A DNA stretch of 64,000 nt from G965229615 sp965229615 (lineage in GTDB: Bacteria; Pseudomonadota; Alphaproteobacteria; Rickettsiales; Midichloriaceae). Position 1 is the first letter of the stretch; each line of letters starts with the position of its first letter. The position numbers were made by a program, and so were the translations under genes. Of this stretch, positions 47,112-54,907 are shown in pieces. Below the pieces are notes generated by a model. It was given only the letters and a program-made list of their open reading frames with translations. It was not told the origin of the DNA and made no database searches. The stretch covers positions 1 to 64,000 of the forward strand of contig OZ245890.1 in the NCBI GenBank assembly GCA_965229615.1, written 5' to 3'.

Positions 47112-48458
47112 TTACATCGTATCATTTATAGCAGCAGAATTTTGAGAATCCATTATAACAAGCACTCTATCTATGCGTTTTTTATCCATCTTCAACACTT
47201 TAAAAGTCGTACCTTCAGCTGTCACGATATCATTAATCTTAGGCAGAGTACCCAACTGGCGCAGCATGAAACTAGCAAGCGTTCTATAATCCTCTTCATC
47301 ATCACCAGGTAAGGAGCTAATATGTAGTAATTCAAATAGTTCCTCAATTGAAGTGTTACCATCAATTATAAAGGAACCATCTTTGCACTTGACAATACCA
47401 GGTTTTTTTCCATCCATTAGCACAGCAAGATCACCAAGAAACGTTCGCATAACATCATTTAGTGTTACTACTCCTTCTATATCACCATATTCATCGAGTA
47501 CAAATGCTGTCTTGACATGTTTTGCTGAAAACAAATCTATTAATTTCGTAATCCTAGCCATCTCTGGGATATATGCTATGTTCGACGCTTTTGCACACTC
47601 ATACAGTACCGCATTTGTTATTTGTGAATAATTAAGTAATGTTTTTATTGATACTACTCCTATGAGTTGATCGAGAGCCCCATTTATAACTGGAAAATAG
47701 TTGAAACTATACTTTCTAAGCTTGGCTACATTCGATTTTTCATTGTCACTAATATCAAGAGATATGATCTTGTTACGGGGCGTCATAATAGTGCCGACTT
47801 GCATATTGATGAGATTGATCAAGCGACGTAGTAAGTCATGCTCAGTTTTATATAATGTTCCAGTATTTACAGCTTGATTTAGCATAAATTTGATTTCTTC
47901 TATTGAAACGTTATTGGTGTTATCCTTAACTTTAAATAGCTTCAACAGATACTTTGTCGATGCAGTGAGTATTGTGCTAAGTGGATAGGTAAGCTTTATA
48001 ACAACAGTAATACAATGTGCTGTAAGTGAAGCTATTTTTTCCGGTTGCAGCATGGCAATTCTTTTTGGTACAATTTCACTGAGAACAGCAAAATATGTAA
48101 TAATTGCTAATGATAGAAAGGATGCTATCAAAATACTGTAGTCTGCTATATATACTCCAACATACGGTAGATCTGCAATTTTGATTGCTATATGTTCACT
48201 AATTGATGTACCACCATATAGTCCTAACAATGCACTCATTAATGTAATCCCTATTTGCATTGTGGACAGAAACACTTCGGGTTGCTGTATGAGTTTTATC
48301 GCTTGTTTTGCTCCTCTATTGCCTTTAGCTGACATTTTATGCAACTTTGCTTTGCCAGAAGTCAGAATAGAAATTTCTGACAACACAAAGAAACTATTTA
48401 TAATGATGATAAAAAATATCATCAGCACATCAGTAAAGAAGGTGTTGTCATGAGGCAT
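47112..48458 (-). CDS. CNNM/CorC-TlyC family hemolysin-like protein
   Basis: This 448-residue protein has a DUF21/CNNM membrane domain (residues ~1-190: DVLMIFFIIIINSFFVLSEI, MQIGITLMSALLGLYGG). A CBS pair (residues ~210-330, FVLDEYGDIEGVVTLNDV) and a C-terminal CorC_HlyC domain (DGKKPGIVKCKDGSFIIDGN) follow. Such proteins take part in magnesium/cobalt homeostasis. The haemolysin name is historical. It lies 147 bases upstream of the 789-aa gene on the same strand. Confidence 0.92.
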   Translation of the reverse strand: MPHDNTFFTDVLMIFFIIIINSFFVLSEISILTSGKAKLHKMSAKGNRGAKQAIKLIQQPEVFLSTMQIGITLMSALLGLYGGTSISEHIAIKIADLPYVGVYIADYSILIASFLSLAIITYFAVLSEIVPKRIAMLQPEKIASLTAHCITVVIKLTYPLSTILTASTKYLLKLFKVKDNTNNVSIEEIKFMLNQAVNTGTLYKTEHDLLRRLINLINMQVGTIMTPRNKIISLDISDNEKSNVAKLRKYSFNYFPVINGALDQLIGVVSIKTLLNYSQITNAVLYECAKASNIAYIPEMARITKLIDLFSAKHVKTAFVLDEYGDIEGVVTLNDVMRTFLGDLAVLMDGKKPGIVKCKDGSFIIDGNTSIEELFELLHISSLPGDDEEDYRTLASFMLRQLGTLPKINDIVTAEGTTFKVLKMDKKRIDRVLVIMDSQNSAAINDTM

Positions 48459-48607
48459 GGCTTTATTAATAGGAATAAGAAATAAGTTTTAATTACAGCA
48501 TATGCGTTTTTATATTCGATTTTATATATTTTTGCTAGTAAATGAGAAACATCTACTGACTTGTAATTCCAGAGTTGCCTAGCGACTCAAAAAATGGCTC
48601 AAGCACC

Positions 48608-48637
48608 TTGACAAAGACATTCTATTTATTATATCAT
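48608..48637 (+). promoter_or_regulatory. Promoter of the coiled-coil operon
   Basis: TTGACA (48608-48613), an 18-base spacer and TATCAT (48632-48637). The start would be near 48644, about 75 bases before the first ORF. No other strong signal is seen in the 261-base divergent gap with the CorC gene. Confidence 0.55.
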
Positions 48638-48719
48638 TCTATAGATTGATTTGGCTCTACTTATAGTGGTCTGTCACAACTACAAATAATCATACAAACT
48701 AAAACTACTAGTCAGTATT

Positions 48720-49196
48720 ATGCAAAACATACAAGAGTTCGAAGCAAGTAAATTAGAGGAAAGCAAACTAGACATTGAACAGCTAGAAAAAAACATAGCA
48801 AGTAGTAAGAAAATACTACAGGAAAGTAAAACACTGCGTGAGAACACTACTAAAGCTCTCAATGACATGAAGGCATCACATCCTGAGAAGCAACAAGAGC
48901 TGGAAAAGATAGAGTTACAAATGCAAAAATTGCATAATGAGTTTAATGAGAATCAGGCAGCAATTGATAAGCTATGTAAACCAGGTATGTTAAAAGGTTT
49001 CTTTGATAGTCTAACAGGCAGAGCTAAGCTAAAGGATACGCTGTGTAAAGTTCTCAAGAGAACAGAAGAAATCTTTGGAATAACACAGTCGTTGGCACAT
49101 ATAGTTGATATAGTGATGAGAGATACACAAACTGCTGTCAAACTCCTTGAGGACAATAACAATTTGTTGTACAGAATGGATCCACAACAAACATAA
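48720..49196 (+). CDS. Coiled-coil protein, 158 aa (operon gene 1)
   Basis: Not recognised. Residues ~1-85 form a continuous predicted coiled coil rich in Glu/Lys (QEFEASKLEESKLDIEQLEK, later KQQELEKIELQMQKLHNEFN). A short basic segment follows (GMLKGFFDSLTGRAKLKDTL), then a second helix (THSLAHIVDIVM-like region from ~120) and a polar tail. No membrane span or signal peptide. It ends 14 bases before gene 2, which has a good ribosome-binding site. It probably works with the next two coiled-coil proteins. Confidence 0.65.
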   Translation: MQNIQEFEASKLEESKLDIEQLEKNIASSKKILQESKTLRENTTKALNDMKASHPEKQQELEKIELQMQKLHNEFNENQAAIDKLCKPGMLKGFFDSLTGRAKLKDTLCKVLKRTEEIFGITQSLAHIVDIVMRDTQTAVKLLEDNNNLLYRMDPQQT

Positions 49197-49210
49197 CTAA
49201 AGGAGTGGGA

Positions 49211-49444
49211 GTGTTAATAGAGCACACCAAAACACTTACAAACGCATTACAAAATCACATTGAGACATCGAAAGAACAAATGAATGAATTAAAAAGACAG
49301 AATGAGATATCAGTAAATGAGTTAAAAAAACAGAGTGAAGAGTCAAACGCAAAATCAGAAAAACATTTTAATGAGCTACAAGGGAGATTTGATCAACTCA
49401 TGAGTCTCCTCATTGTAAAGGAACAATCAGGCCCTTCAAGATAA
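49211..49444 (+). CDS. Short coiled-coil protein, 77 aa (operon gene 2)
   Basis: Not recognised. The whole protein is one helical heptad stretch (ALQNHIETSKEQMNELKRQN, then EISVNELKKQSEESNAK) with a short hydrophobic end (FDQLMSLLIVKEQ). AAAGGAG at 49199-49205 is a strong Shine-Dalgarno five bases before GTG 49211. A GTG at 49205 would overlap it and is less likely. Its TAA shares one base with the next ATG (49444), so translation of genes 2 and 3 is coupled. Confidence 0.65.
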   Translation: MLIEHTKTLTNALQNHIETSKEQMNELKRQNEISVNELKKQSEESNAKSEKHFNELQGRFDQLMSLLIVKEQSGPSR

Positions 49445-50766
49445 TGCGACAATATCTAAAAGGAATGTGGAATGGCAAGTCAAAATACCTAGTGGTAATC
49501 CTTGCCATTATAAGTGTTGTATCATGGCAGTGGTGGGTACTCCTTGGTATACCTGTTGTATTTATTGGAAAATCAATATCAGTATATAACAAAATAAAAC
49601 AAGAGCGAATGCAAGCAAAGAAGCGTTTGTTGGAGGAAGAAAAAAAGTTAGAAAGAGAACAAGAAATCCAAATTGATATGGGAAATTGCCCTACTGGAAA
49701 AACAAACAAACAAACACATCAGATGCAAAACAAGCCAATATTTCAATTGAAAAGCAATGCTAATAACAGGTTCATAGCTAATCCTAATAACAGAAGTAAT
49801 CACACATATGAAGAAAGAAAGATAAATAGTAGTGATAATGTGAGTAATATCCAATCAACAAACAACCTCAATACTAAAGAAAGCAAAGTGAACGATTCCA
49901 ATAATATGGACGAAGAAAGAAAAATGAATGATAATAGTAGTAATGTCCAATCAAATACTAATAGTACAACCGAGGAGAGAAATAGTGATAGAAACAATGA
50001 GGTAAACCAGGAAGAAAGAAGGTATGAAAACTTGCAGTATATATATGATACAGCTACAAGAATATATGAAGTTGCAGCTAACAGAGATCAAAATGCTGGT
50101 GGTGTTAGGCAATATGATACTGATATTGTGCAACATCTGAATCCAGGAGAACTCATACGCATATTTGGTGGTGCTGATAGAAGTGTTAAAAAAGAGATAA
50201 TAAGTAGGTTAATAGAACTTGGAGTTGTGGCAATAAGAGATAGTATGATTGAAGATACAAAGCTAGTAGATATTATGTGTAACTTGCATGATAGGATGAG
50301 TAATCAACTGAGGCAAATGCATACAAGTTTTTGTAGTATTGCAAATGATCAACAACTTCTACATCAAGCAATCAGATCAATGTCAAAACATACTGAAATA
50401 GTACTTGAGATGACAGAAATTGCAAATCGTCAGATCCAAAGAGCAACAGAAGAAATTCAGAAGTTAGAAAAATTGGTAGAACAAAGCATACAACAAGATA
50501 AACAGATGTATGAGGAAATGGGAACGCTTTACAAACAGCGTGATGAGGAAATGGGAACGCTTTACAAACAGCGTGATAAGGAAATGGGAACGCTTTGCAA
50601 ACAGCGTGATGAGGAAGAGAAGCAGCGCTATGAGGAAATGAGAAAGAAGCTTGATATGGCAGAAAAAATACTCAGGCACCAAGGTGGTGGTAATAAGAAT
50701 ACTACAAGTTGGAAGGATTTTGTTGGTGGTTCAAGAGGAAATAACAACACTCCAGATTTACTCTGA
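49444..50766 (+). CDS. Membrane-anchored coiled-coil repeat protein, 440 aa (operon gene 3)
   Basis: Not recognised. A basic start is followed by a hydrophobic hairpin or double span (KYLVVILAIISVVSWQWWVL, LGIPVVFIGKSISVY; residues ~14-46) and a charged helix (KRLLEEEKKLEREQEIQ). An Asn/Ser/Glu-rich degenerate-repeat linker spans ~95-195. A helical domain (~200-350: HLNPGELIRIFGGADRSVKK) and a coiled coil with three 11-residue tandem repeats (EEMGTLYKQRD) follow, then a Gly/Asn-rich tail. The design suggests a membrane-tethered scaffold or surface/effector protein. Confidence 0.7.
   Translation: MRQYLKGMWNGKSKYLVVILAIISVVSWQWWVLLGIPVVFIGKSISVYNKIKQERMQAKKRLLEEEKKLEREQEIQIDMGNCPTGKTNKQTHQMQNKPIFQLKSNANNRFIANPNNRSNHTYEERKINSSDNVSNIQSTNNLNTKESKVNDSNNMDEERKMNDNSSNVQSNTNSTTEERNSDRNNEVNQEERRYENLQYIYDTATRIYEVAANRDQNAGGVRQYDTDIVQHLNPGELIRIFGGADRSVKKEIISRLIELGVVAIRDSMIEDTKLVDIMCNLHDRMSNQLRQMHTSFCSIANDQQLLHQAIRSMSKHTEIVLEMTEIANRQIQRATEEIQKLEKLVEQSIQQDKQMYEEMGTLYKQRDEEMGTLYKQRDKEMGTLCKQRDEEEKQRYEEMRKKLDMAEKILRHQGGGNKNTTSWKDFVGGSRGNNNTPDLL
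50512..50610 (+). repeat. Three 33-bp coding tandem repeats
   Basis: Three in-frame copies at 50512-50544, 50545-50577 and 50578-50610 encode EEMGTLYKQRD, EEMGTLYKQRD and KEMGTLCKQRD, with a degenerate fourth after. The first two are identical at the DNA level, indicating recent expansion or slippage. Eleven residues is three heptad-like turns, so the coiled coil is preserved when copies change. Confidence 0.95.
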
Positions 50767-50792
50767 TGCGACAGTAAATATAGATATGTAGT

Positions 50793-50824
50793 CATTACAC
50801 CACCTTATATTATTGGGTGTAATG
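50793..50824. terminator. Hairpin between convergent operon gene 3 and trhO
   Basis: A perfect 9-bp stem CATTACACC (50793-50801) with GGTGTAATG (50816-50824) and a 14-base loop lies in the 64-base gap between two converging genes. The position suits a shared terminator, although the T-tract is poor on both sides. Confidence 0.55.
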
Positions 50825-50830
50825 TCCTCT

Positions 50831-51577
50831 TCATACTGCATCATTATTCAATGGCTCAAGATTGTGATTGATAGCAATTCTATCATCAAATAAAAACAAA
50901 TTACCTTCCCACATGTTTGGTTTGCCAAGCTTTTCTTCAAAATACTTTAATATACCTCCTTTGAGATGATATACATTTTTAAATCCTAATTTTTTCACAT
51001 ATGCTGTTGATTTTTCACATCTAATACCACCAGTGCAAAACATTGCTATTTTTTGTTCTTTATCGTTCAGATTGACATACTTTTCAAACCATTCTGGAAA
51101 ATCGGAAAAATTCTGTGTATGCGGATCTATTGCCCCCTTAAATGATCCAAATGCAACTTCATAGTGATTACGTGTGTCTATCAATACCACTCCTTTTTCC
51201 TTTATCAGTGCATCCCATTCTTCGGCATTGAGATAATGTCCTGGTGATGTTTCCTGCATATCAATATTATATCTCATTCTTACTATCTCTTGTTTCAAAC
51301 GTATTTTCATCTTTTTAAATGGTACAAATGCTGCAGAGCTACTCTTATATTGAATATCCTCAAATATTACTATCTTTTTAAGATGTCCCATGAAATTGAT
51401 CACATCGTCATTTGTACCAGCAATTGTTGCGTTAATACCTTCCTCTGCAAGGAGGATAGTTCCCTTGATATTAAACTGGTTACATAGTGCAAGCAATTCT
51501 GCCTTTACTGCAGTAACATTATCTATAGGTACAAACTTATAATATGTAGCTATTGTGTATTGTATATCTTCAGCCAT
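50831..51577 (-). CDS. trhO: tRNA uridine-34 hydroxylase TrhO (rhodanese-like)
   Basis: This 248-residue protein of the YceA/UPF0176 family forms 5-hydroxyuridine at the wobble base. It has an N-terminal ferredoxin-like domain (LLAEEGINATIAGT) and a rhodanese domain (VVLIDTRNHYEVAFGSFKGA). The catalytic Cys lies in AMFCTGGIRCEKSTAYVK, and NVYHLKGGILKYFEE follows. Full length. It is monocistronic. Confidence 0.93.
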   Translation of the reverse strand: MAEDIQYTIATYYKFVPIDNVTAVKAELLALCNQFNIKGTILLAEEGINATIAGTNDDVINFMGHLKKIVIFEDIQYKSSSAAFVPFKKMKIRLKQEIVRMRYNIDMQETSPGHYLNAEEWDALIKEKGVVLIDTRNHYEVAFGSFKGAIDPHTQNFSDFPEWFEKYVNLNDKEQKIAMFCTGGIRCEKSTAYVKKLGFKNVYHLKGGILKYFEEKLGKPNMWEGNLFLFDDRIAINHNLEPLNNDAV

Positions 51578-51657
51578 AGAGCAAATAGATAAATGGAAGC
51601 TAAAATCAAAGATATATTGTAAAGGATTTTGATAGTTAATGCAATATTATCAATTAT

Positions 51658-51840
51658 TTATTCAGGTAAAAAACCATTTATTTGTGCATCATATGGTCCT
51701 TTATATAGATCAGAATAGATGATATAAGCAATCTTCTTATCAGTTGTACGAGGTAGTTTTTTGAGGAAAAAAGATTTGATAAAATCTAATTCATTTTTCT
51801 CGATAACTGTAGATAAATAATATACGATATTATCAATTAT
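51658..51840 (-). pseudogene. Decayed duplicate of the ABC exporter C-terminus
   Basis: Directly after the TGA of the exporter gene the same frame stays open for 60 codons and ends in a second near-copy of the exporter tail: YDAQINGFLPE-stop versus WDAQIDGFLPE-stop. Upstream, IVYYLSTVI aligns loosely with IVIAHRLSTLL of the exporter. About 60 bases around the two stops (51645-51705 and 51825-51885) are clearly duplicated, including non-coding bases after the stop. It looks like the remnant of a tandem paralogue. Read-through of TGA would extend the exporter by this tail. Confidence 0.6.
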
Positions 51841-53589
51841 TCATTCAGGTAAAAAACCATCAATTTGTGCATCCCATAGTTTTTTATACAAAGCATTTTT
51901 TGATATGAGATCTTGATGTGCACCATCCTCCATAATCTTACCACTTTCAAATGTTATGATTCTATCCATATGTAATAATGTCGACAGGCGATGAGCTATA
52001 ACAATTGTAGTGAAGTTGTTTGATTGCAATATTTCATGAAGCGATTCTTGTATCAACTTTTCTGTTGGTGTGTCAAGTGCAGATGTTGCCTCATCCAGAA
52101 TCAAAATTGGAGCATTTTTAAGAATGGCTCTAGCTATTGCAATTCTTTGCCTTTGTCCACCACTGACCTTCACGCCTCTTTCACCAACAATCGATTGGTA
52201 TCCATGTTGCATCTTTTCAATATCATGATGAATTCTTGCCTTTTTACATGCTGCTACTATCTCATCAAACGTTGCATCGTGTTTTGCGATTTGCAGATTT
52301 TCTAATATACTTCTGTGAAACATTGTTATGTCTTGTGGTATCACGGAAATTTTAGCTCTTAATGATTCTTGTGTAACACTAGATATGTCATAACCATCAA
52401 TTGTAACCTTTCCATCTAACACATCAAAATATCTCAAGATGCATTTTACAAGTGTTGTTTTACCTGCACCAGATGCTCCAACGATACCAACTCTCTGTCC
52501 AGCTTTGATATGCAAATTCAAGTCAGTGAATATGTTGGCAACTCCACCACTATATCTGAAGCACACATTTACAAATTTTATTTCTCCCTTTACATCTTCT
52601 AGCTTCACTGCATCAACTGCGTCAGCAACATCATACTCAGAATTTATGAATGCAAATGATGCTTTCATTGATGCTATGCCAGGATTGATATTGAACAGAA
52701 GATTTTCTAGTAATTGGTCAAGCTCCGTATGCATCTTCAGAGTTATCATTGCAACAAATGCGAATCCACCAGCTGTTATCTCACCAGTTCTATAGAGGTA
52801 TACAAGCAAATAAATTTGCACTGCATTCATAATTGTCGATAATATCGTATCAGCATTGTCAACCCAATAGGCATCAAACTGGCGAGTTTTTTTATCCCAG
52901 TTACTCCAATTTGATATTAGTGGACTCAATTTCAGTTTGAATTCATTAAGTATACTACCGATCACCTTTACACCAAAGGCATTCGATATTGAATCATTTA
53001 TCACACCTAATGCTTGCTGTCTTGCACTGATATACTGTTCTTGAAGCTGCATTTGTTTCTTTAAAAGTGGACCTAATACTGCTATGTACACCAACACAAA
53101 TACGGAGAGTACAACAACAGGTAAAATACTTATATTTAACAGATATATAATACTAATAACTATGATCAATACGTTTCTGAATGCACTAAAGCAACAAGTA
53201 ATCATAGTACTAATAATGTGGTGTTGAAAATCAGATATCTTTCCTGTAATCTCACCAGCAAGATGTGAGTCAAACCAATGTAAAGAGTGTCCTACAGTTT
53301 GCTTGTACATGTATGTTACGACTTCATTCAGAAGTTTTGGTTTATATCTCATGTCTAGTATTCTCTGAATGAAAAACACACCATGCATACCAAATTTATA
53401 AGTAACAAACAATGCAAGTAATATACTAACATCAGCACTAGCATTTACTCCAACTACATCTATAATTTCCTTCACTTTATAATTGAGTGCAATATTCATA
53501 ATTGATGCGAGTATCGCTATACTAAACAATGAGAAAAAATATACCTTGTATTCTTTAAAGATATACCTCAAATATGCAGAAAGCCTCAT
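51841..53589 (-). CDS. MsbA-like ABC exporter (fused permease and ATPase)
   Basis: This 582-residue half-transporter has six membrane spans in residues ~1-310 and an ATPase: Walker A GIVGASGAGKTTLVKC, Q-loop VIPQDITMF, signature KVSGGQRQRIAIAR, Walker B ILILDEATSALD, and H-loop IAHRLST. The closest type is a multidrug/lipid exporter (MsbA-like). The frame is open to 53670, but that would cross tRNA-Ala, and the ATG at 53589 begins RLSAYLRYIFKEYK just after the tRNA. Confidence 0.92.
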   Translation of the reverse strand: MRLSAYLRYIFKEYKVYFFSLFSIAILASIMNIALNYKVKEIIDVVGVNASADVSILLALFVTYKFGMHGVFFIQRILDMRYKPKLLNEVVTYMYKQTVGHSLHWFDSHLAGEITGKISDFQHHIISTMITCCFSAFRNVLIIVISIIYLLNISILPVVVLSVFVLVYIAVLGPLLKKQMQLQEQYISARQQALGVINDSISNAFGVKVIGSILNEFKLKLSPLISNWSNWDKKTRQFDAYWVDNADTILSTIMNAVQIYLLVYLYRTGEITAGGFAFVAMITLKMHTELDQLLENLLFNINPGIASMKASFAFINSEYDVADAVDAVKLEDVKGEIKFVNVCFRYSGGVANIFTDLNLHIKAGQRVGIVGASGAGKTTLVKCILRYFDVLDGKVTIDGYDISSVTQESLRAKISVIPQDITMFHRSILENLQIAKHDATFDEIVAACKKARIHHDIEKMQHGYQSIVGERGVKVSGGQRQRIAIARAILKNAPILILDEATSALDTPTEKLIQESLHEILQSNNFTTIVIAHRLSTLLHMDRIITFESGKIMEDGAHQDLISKNALYKKLWDAQIDGFLPE

Positions 53590-53609
53590 ATGATTACGAT
53601 TGTTGATTT

Positions 53610-53685
53610 TGGTGGAGACAAACGGATTCGAACCGATGACCCTCTGCTTGCAAAGCAGATGCTCTACCAACTGAGCTATGTCCCC
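53610..53685 (-). tRNA. tRNA-Ala (anticodon UGC)
   Basis: This 76-base tRNA has encoded CCA. Anticodon stem TCTGC/GCAGA carries loop TTTGCAA, so the anticodon is UGC. The acceptor stem GGGGACA/TGTCTCC has the G3-U70 wobble pair that defines alanine tRNAs. The T loop is TTCGAAT. Confidence 0.97.
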
Positions 53686-53688
53686 TTA

Positions 53689-53763
53689 TGGAGCGGGTGA
53701 AGGGATTCGAACCCTCGACCCCAACCTTGGCAAGGTTGTGCTCTACCCCTGAGCTACGCCCGC
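53689..53763 (-). tRNA. tRNA-Gly (anticodon GCC)
   Basis: This 75-base tRNA has encoded CCA. Anticodon stem CAACC/GGTTG carries loop TTGCCAA, so the anticodon is GCC. The acceptor stem GCGGGCG/CACCCGC has one C-A mismatch at 6-67, where the common form has C-G. It lies three bases upstream of tRNA-Ala and is presumably cotranscribed. Confidence 0.96.
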
Positions 53764-53789
53764 TTGATGTAACAGTATGGTTCAGCAAA

Positions 53790-53818
53790 AATATATACTG
53801 GTCGAAAAGACATTGCAA
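53790..53818 (-). promoter_or_regulatory. Promoter of the tRNA-Gly/tRNA-Ala unit
   Basis: On the minus strand TTGCAA (53813-53818), a 17-base spacer and TATATT (53790-53795). Start expected near 53783, about 20 bases before tRNA-Gly. The rest of the 328-base gap to lspA (53819-54091) shows no gene or RNA I can support. Confidence 0.65.
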
Positions 53819-54091
53819 CATAAAAATTCATCCGTCTCATGATATTCCACTATCGATACATCAGTTTTCAAGCATTAGCCATTCACTTTCATGTTGTTAT
53901 TATTCTATGTGTACTGCTTGGAGAAACCCTGCTCGTATATTAGTAAATTAGCGGTAAAAACAGATAATGAATACCAATTAGCTGTAAATATTATAGATGT
54001 ATACCAGCTTGCCAATGTACTTTTATAACAGTAGTCGTTATCACGATATATCAAAAAGTGATGAGTATGCGTCTGAATAAATATCAGAAGA

Positions 54092-54568
54092 TCAACCCCG
54101 ATGCTTCTTTAAATGTTCAACATATAATACCAACATTATCCCACAAAATATTGATATGTCGGCAATGTTGAATACTGGGAAATGGTAGTCTAACAAATGG
54201 AGGTCAATGAAATCTACTACAGCGCCATAGCAAATTCTATCGATGATATTGCCAATTGTACCACTTATGATGCATGCAACTGCAACATACAGCTTTTTAT
54301 TTTTACGTGTGACAAGTAATAGCATTATAACAACTATTACAGCGACTGATATTAAAATGTATTGCTGCTGCCCTTGGTTGTTTAATATACCAAAACTTAT
54401 GCCTTTGTTGAAAACAAGAGTGAAAGATAAAAATGGAGCGATGACATAAGATGCATTGTATACGACATGTGATAGAACAAAGTGTTTTGAACACTGGTCA
54501 ATCAGGATAATTAACGACATCAACACAACCAATATAAGAGTTCTTCTATACTCTGATAGTTGTGTCAT
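54092..54568 (-). CDS. lspA: Lipoprotein signal peptidase (signal peptidase II)
   Basis: This 158-residue membrane aspartyl protease cleaves prolipoproteins. It has four hydrophobic spans, FNKGISFGIL, the first catalytic-Asp motif GNIIDRICYGAVVDFIDLH and the second, FPVFNIADISIFCG. Full length. It starts nine bases after the 76-aa gene, so the two are likely one operon. Confidence 0.95.
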   Translation of the reverse strand: MTQLSEYRRTLILVVLMSLIILIDQCSKHFVLSHVVYNASYVIAPFLSFTLVFNKGISFGILNNQGQQQYILISVAVIVVIMLLLVTRKNKKLYVAVACIISGTIGNIIDRICYGAVVDFIDLHLLDYHFPVFNIADISIFCGIMLVLYVEHLKKHRG

Positions 54569-54577
54569 AATTTTAAC

Positions 54578-54808
54578 CTATGCGTTTGCTACAATACTAA
54601 CCATTTTGCTATATGGAATTGGTTTGCCGCTTGTATCGCGTACAAGCATACCACCATCTACATATTTTGCTGCAACATATTGACCATGTTCTAATGCTCT
54701 TCCATCATACATGATAGGTATAACATTCTTACCATTGAAAGACTTTAATTCAGCTCCTTTACCACGATTTTGTATGTTGTTTTTAGAGCCCTTTGATTTT
54801 TTCGACAT
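54578..54808 (-). CDS. Small basic hypothetical protein, 76 aa
   Basis: Not recognised. A Lys/Ser/Asn-rich start (MSKKSKGSKNNIQNRGKG) is followed by a compact domain with PIMYDGRALEHGQYVAAKYV and a Gly/Pro turn (VRDTSGKPIPYSKMVSI). It looks like a genuine folded protein rather than a chance frame. A TTG at 54826 would add six residues, and the ATG at 54808 is preferred. It sits nine bases upstream of lspA, and a link to envelope biogenesis is only a guess from context. Confidence 0.7.
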   Translation of the reverse strand: MSKKSKGSKNNIQNRGKGAELKSFNGKNVIPIMYDGRALEHGQYVAAKYVDGGMLVRDTSGKPIPYSKMVSIVANA

Positions 54809-54907
54809 ATTACTAGTTAAATTCAAAAAGTTGTGAGTTCTTTTAATACACCCAGCTACATAACACTACATTGTAGCCTACAATAACAAACACAATATGT
54901 AAAGAGA

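Noticed and set aside
50512..50610. Regular 33-bp repeats as a possible CRISPR array
   Set aside because: The units are contiguous without spacers and in frame inside a coding region.
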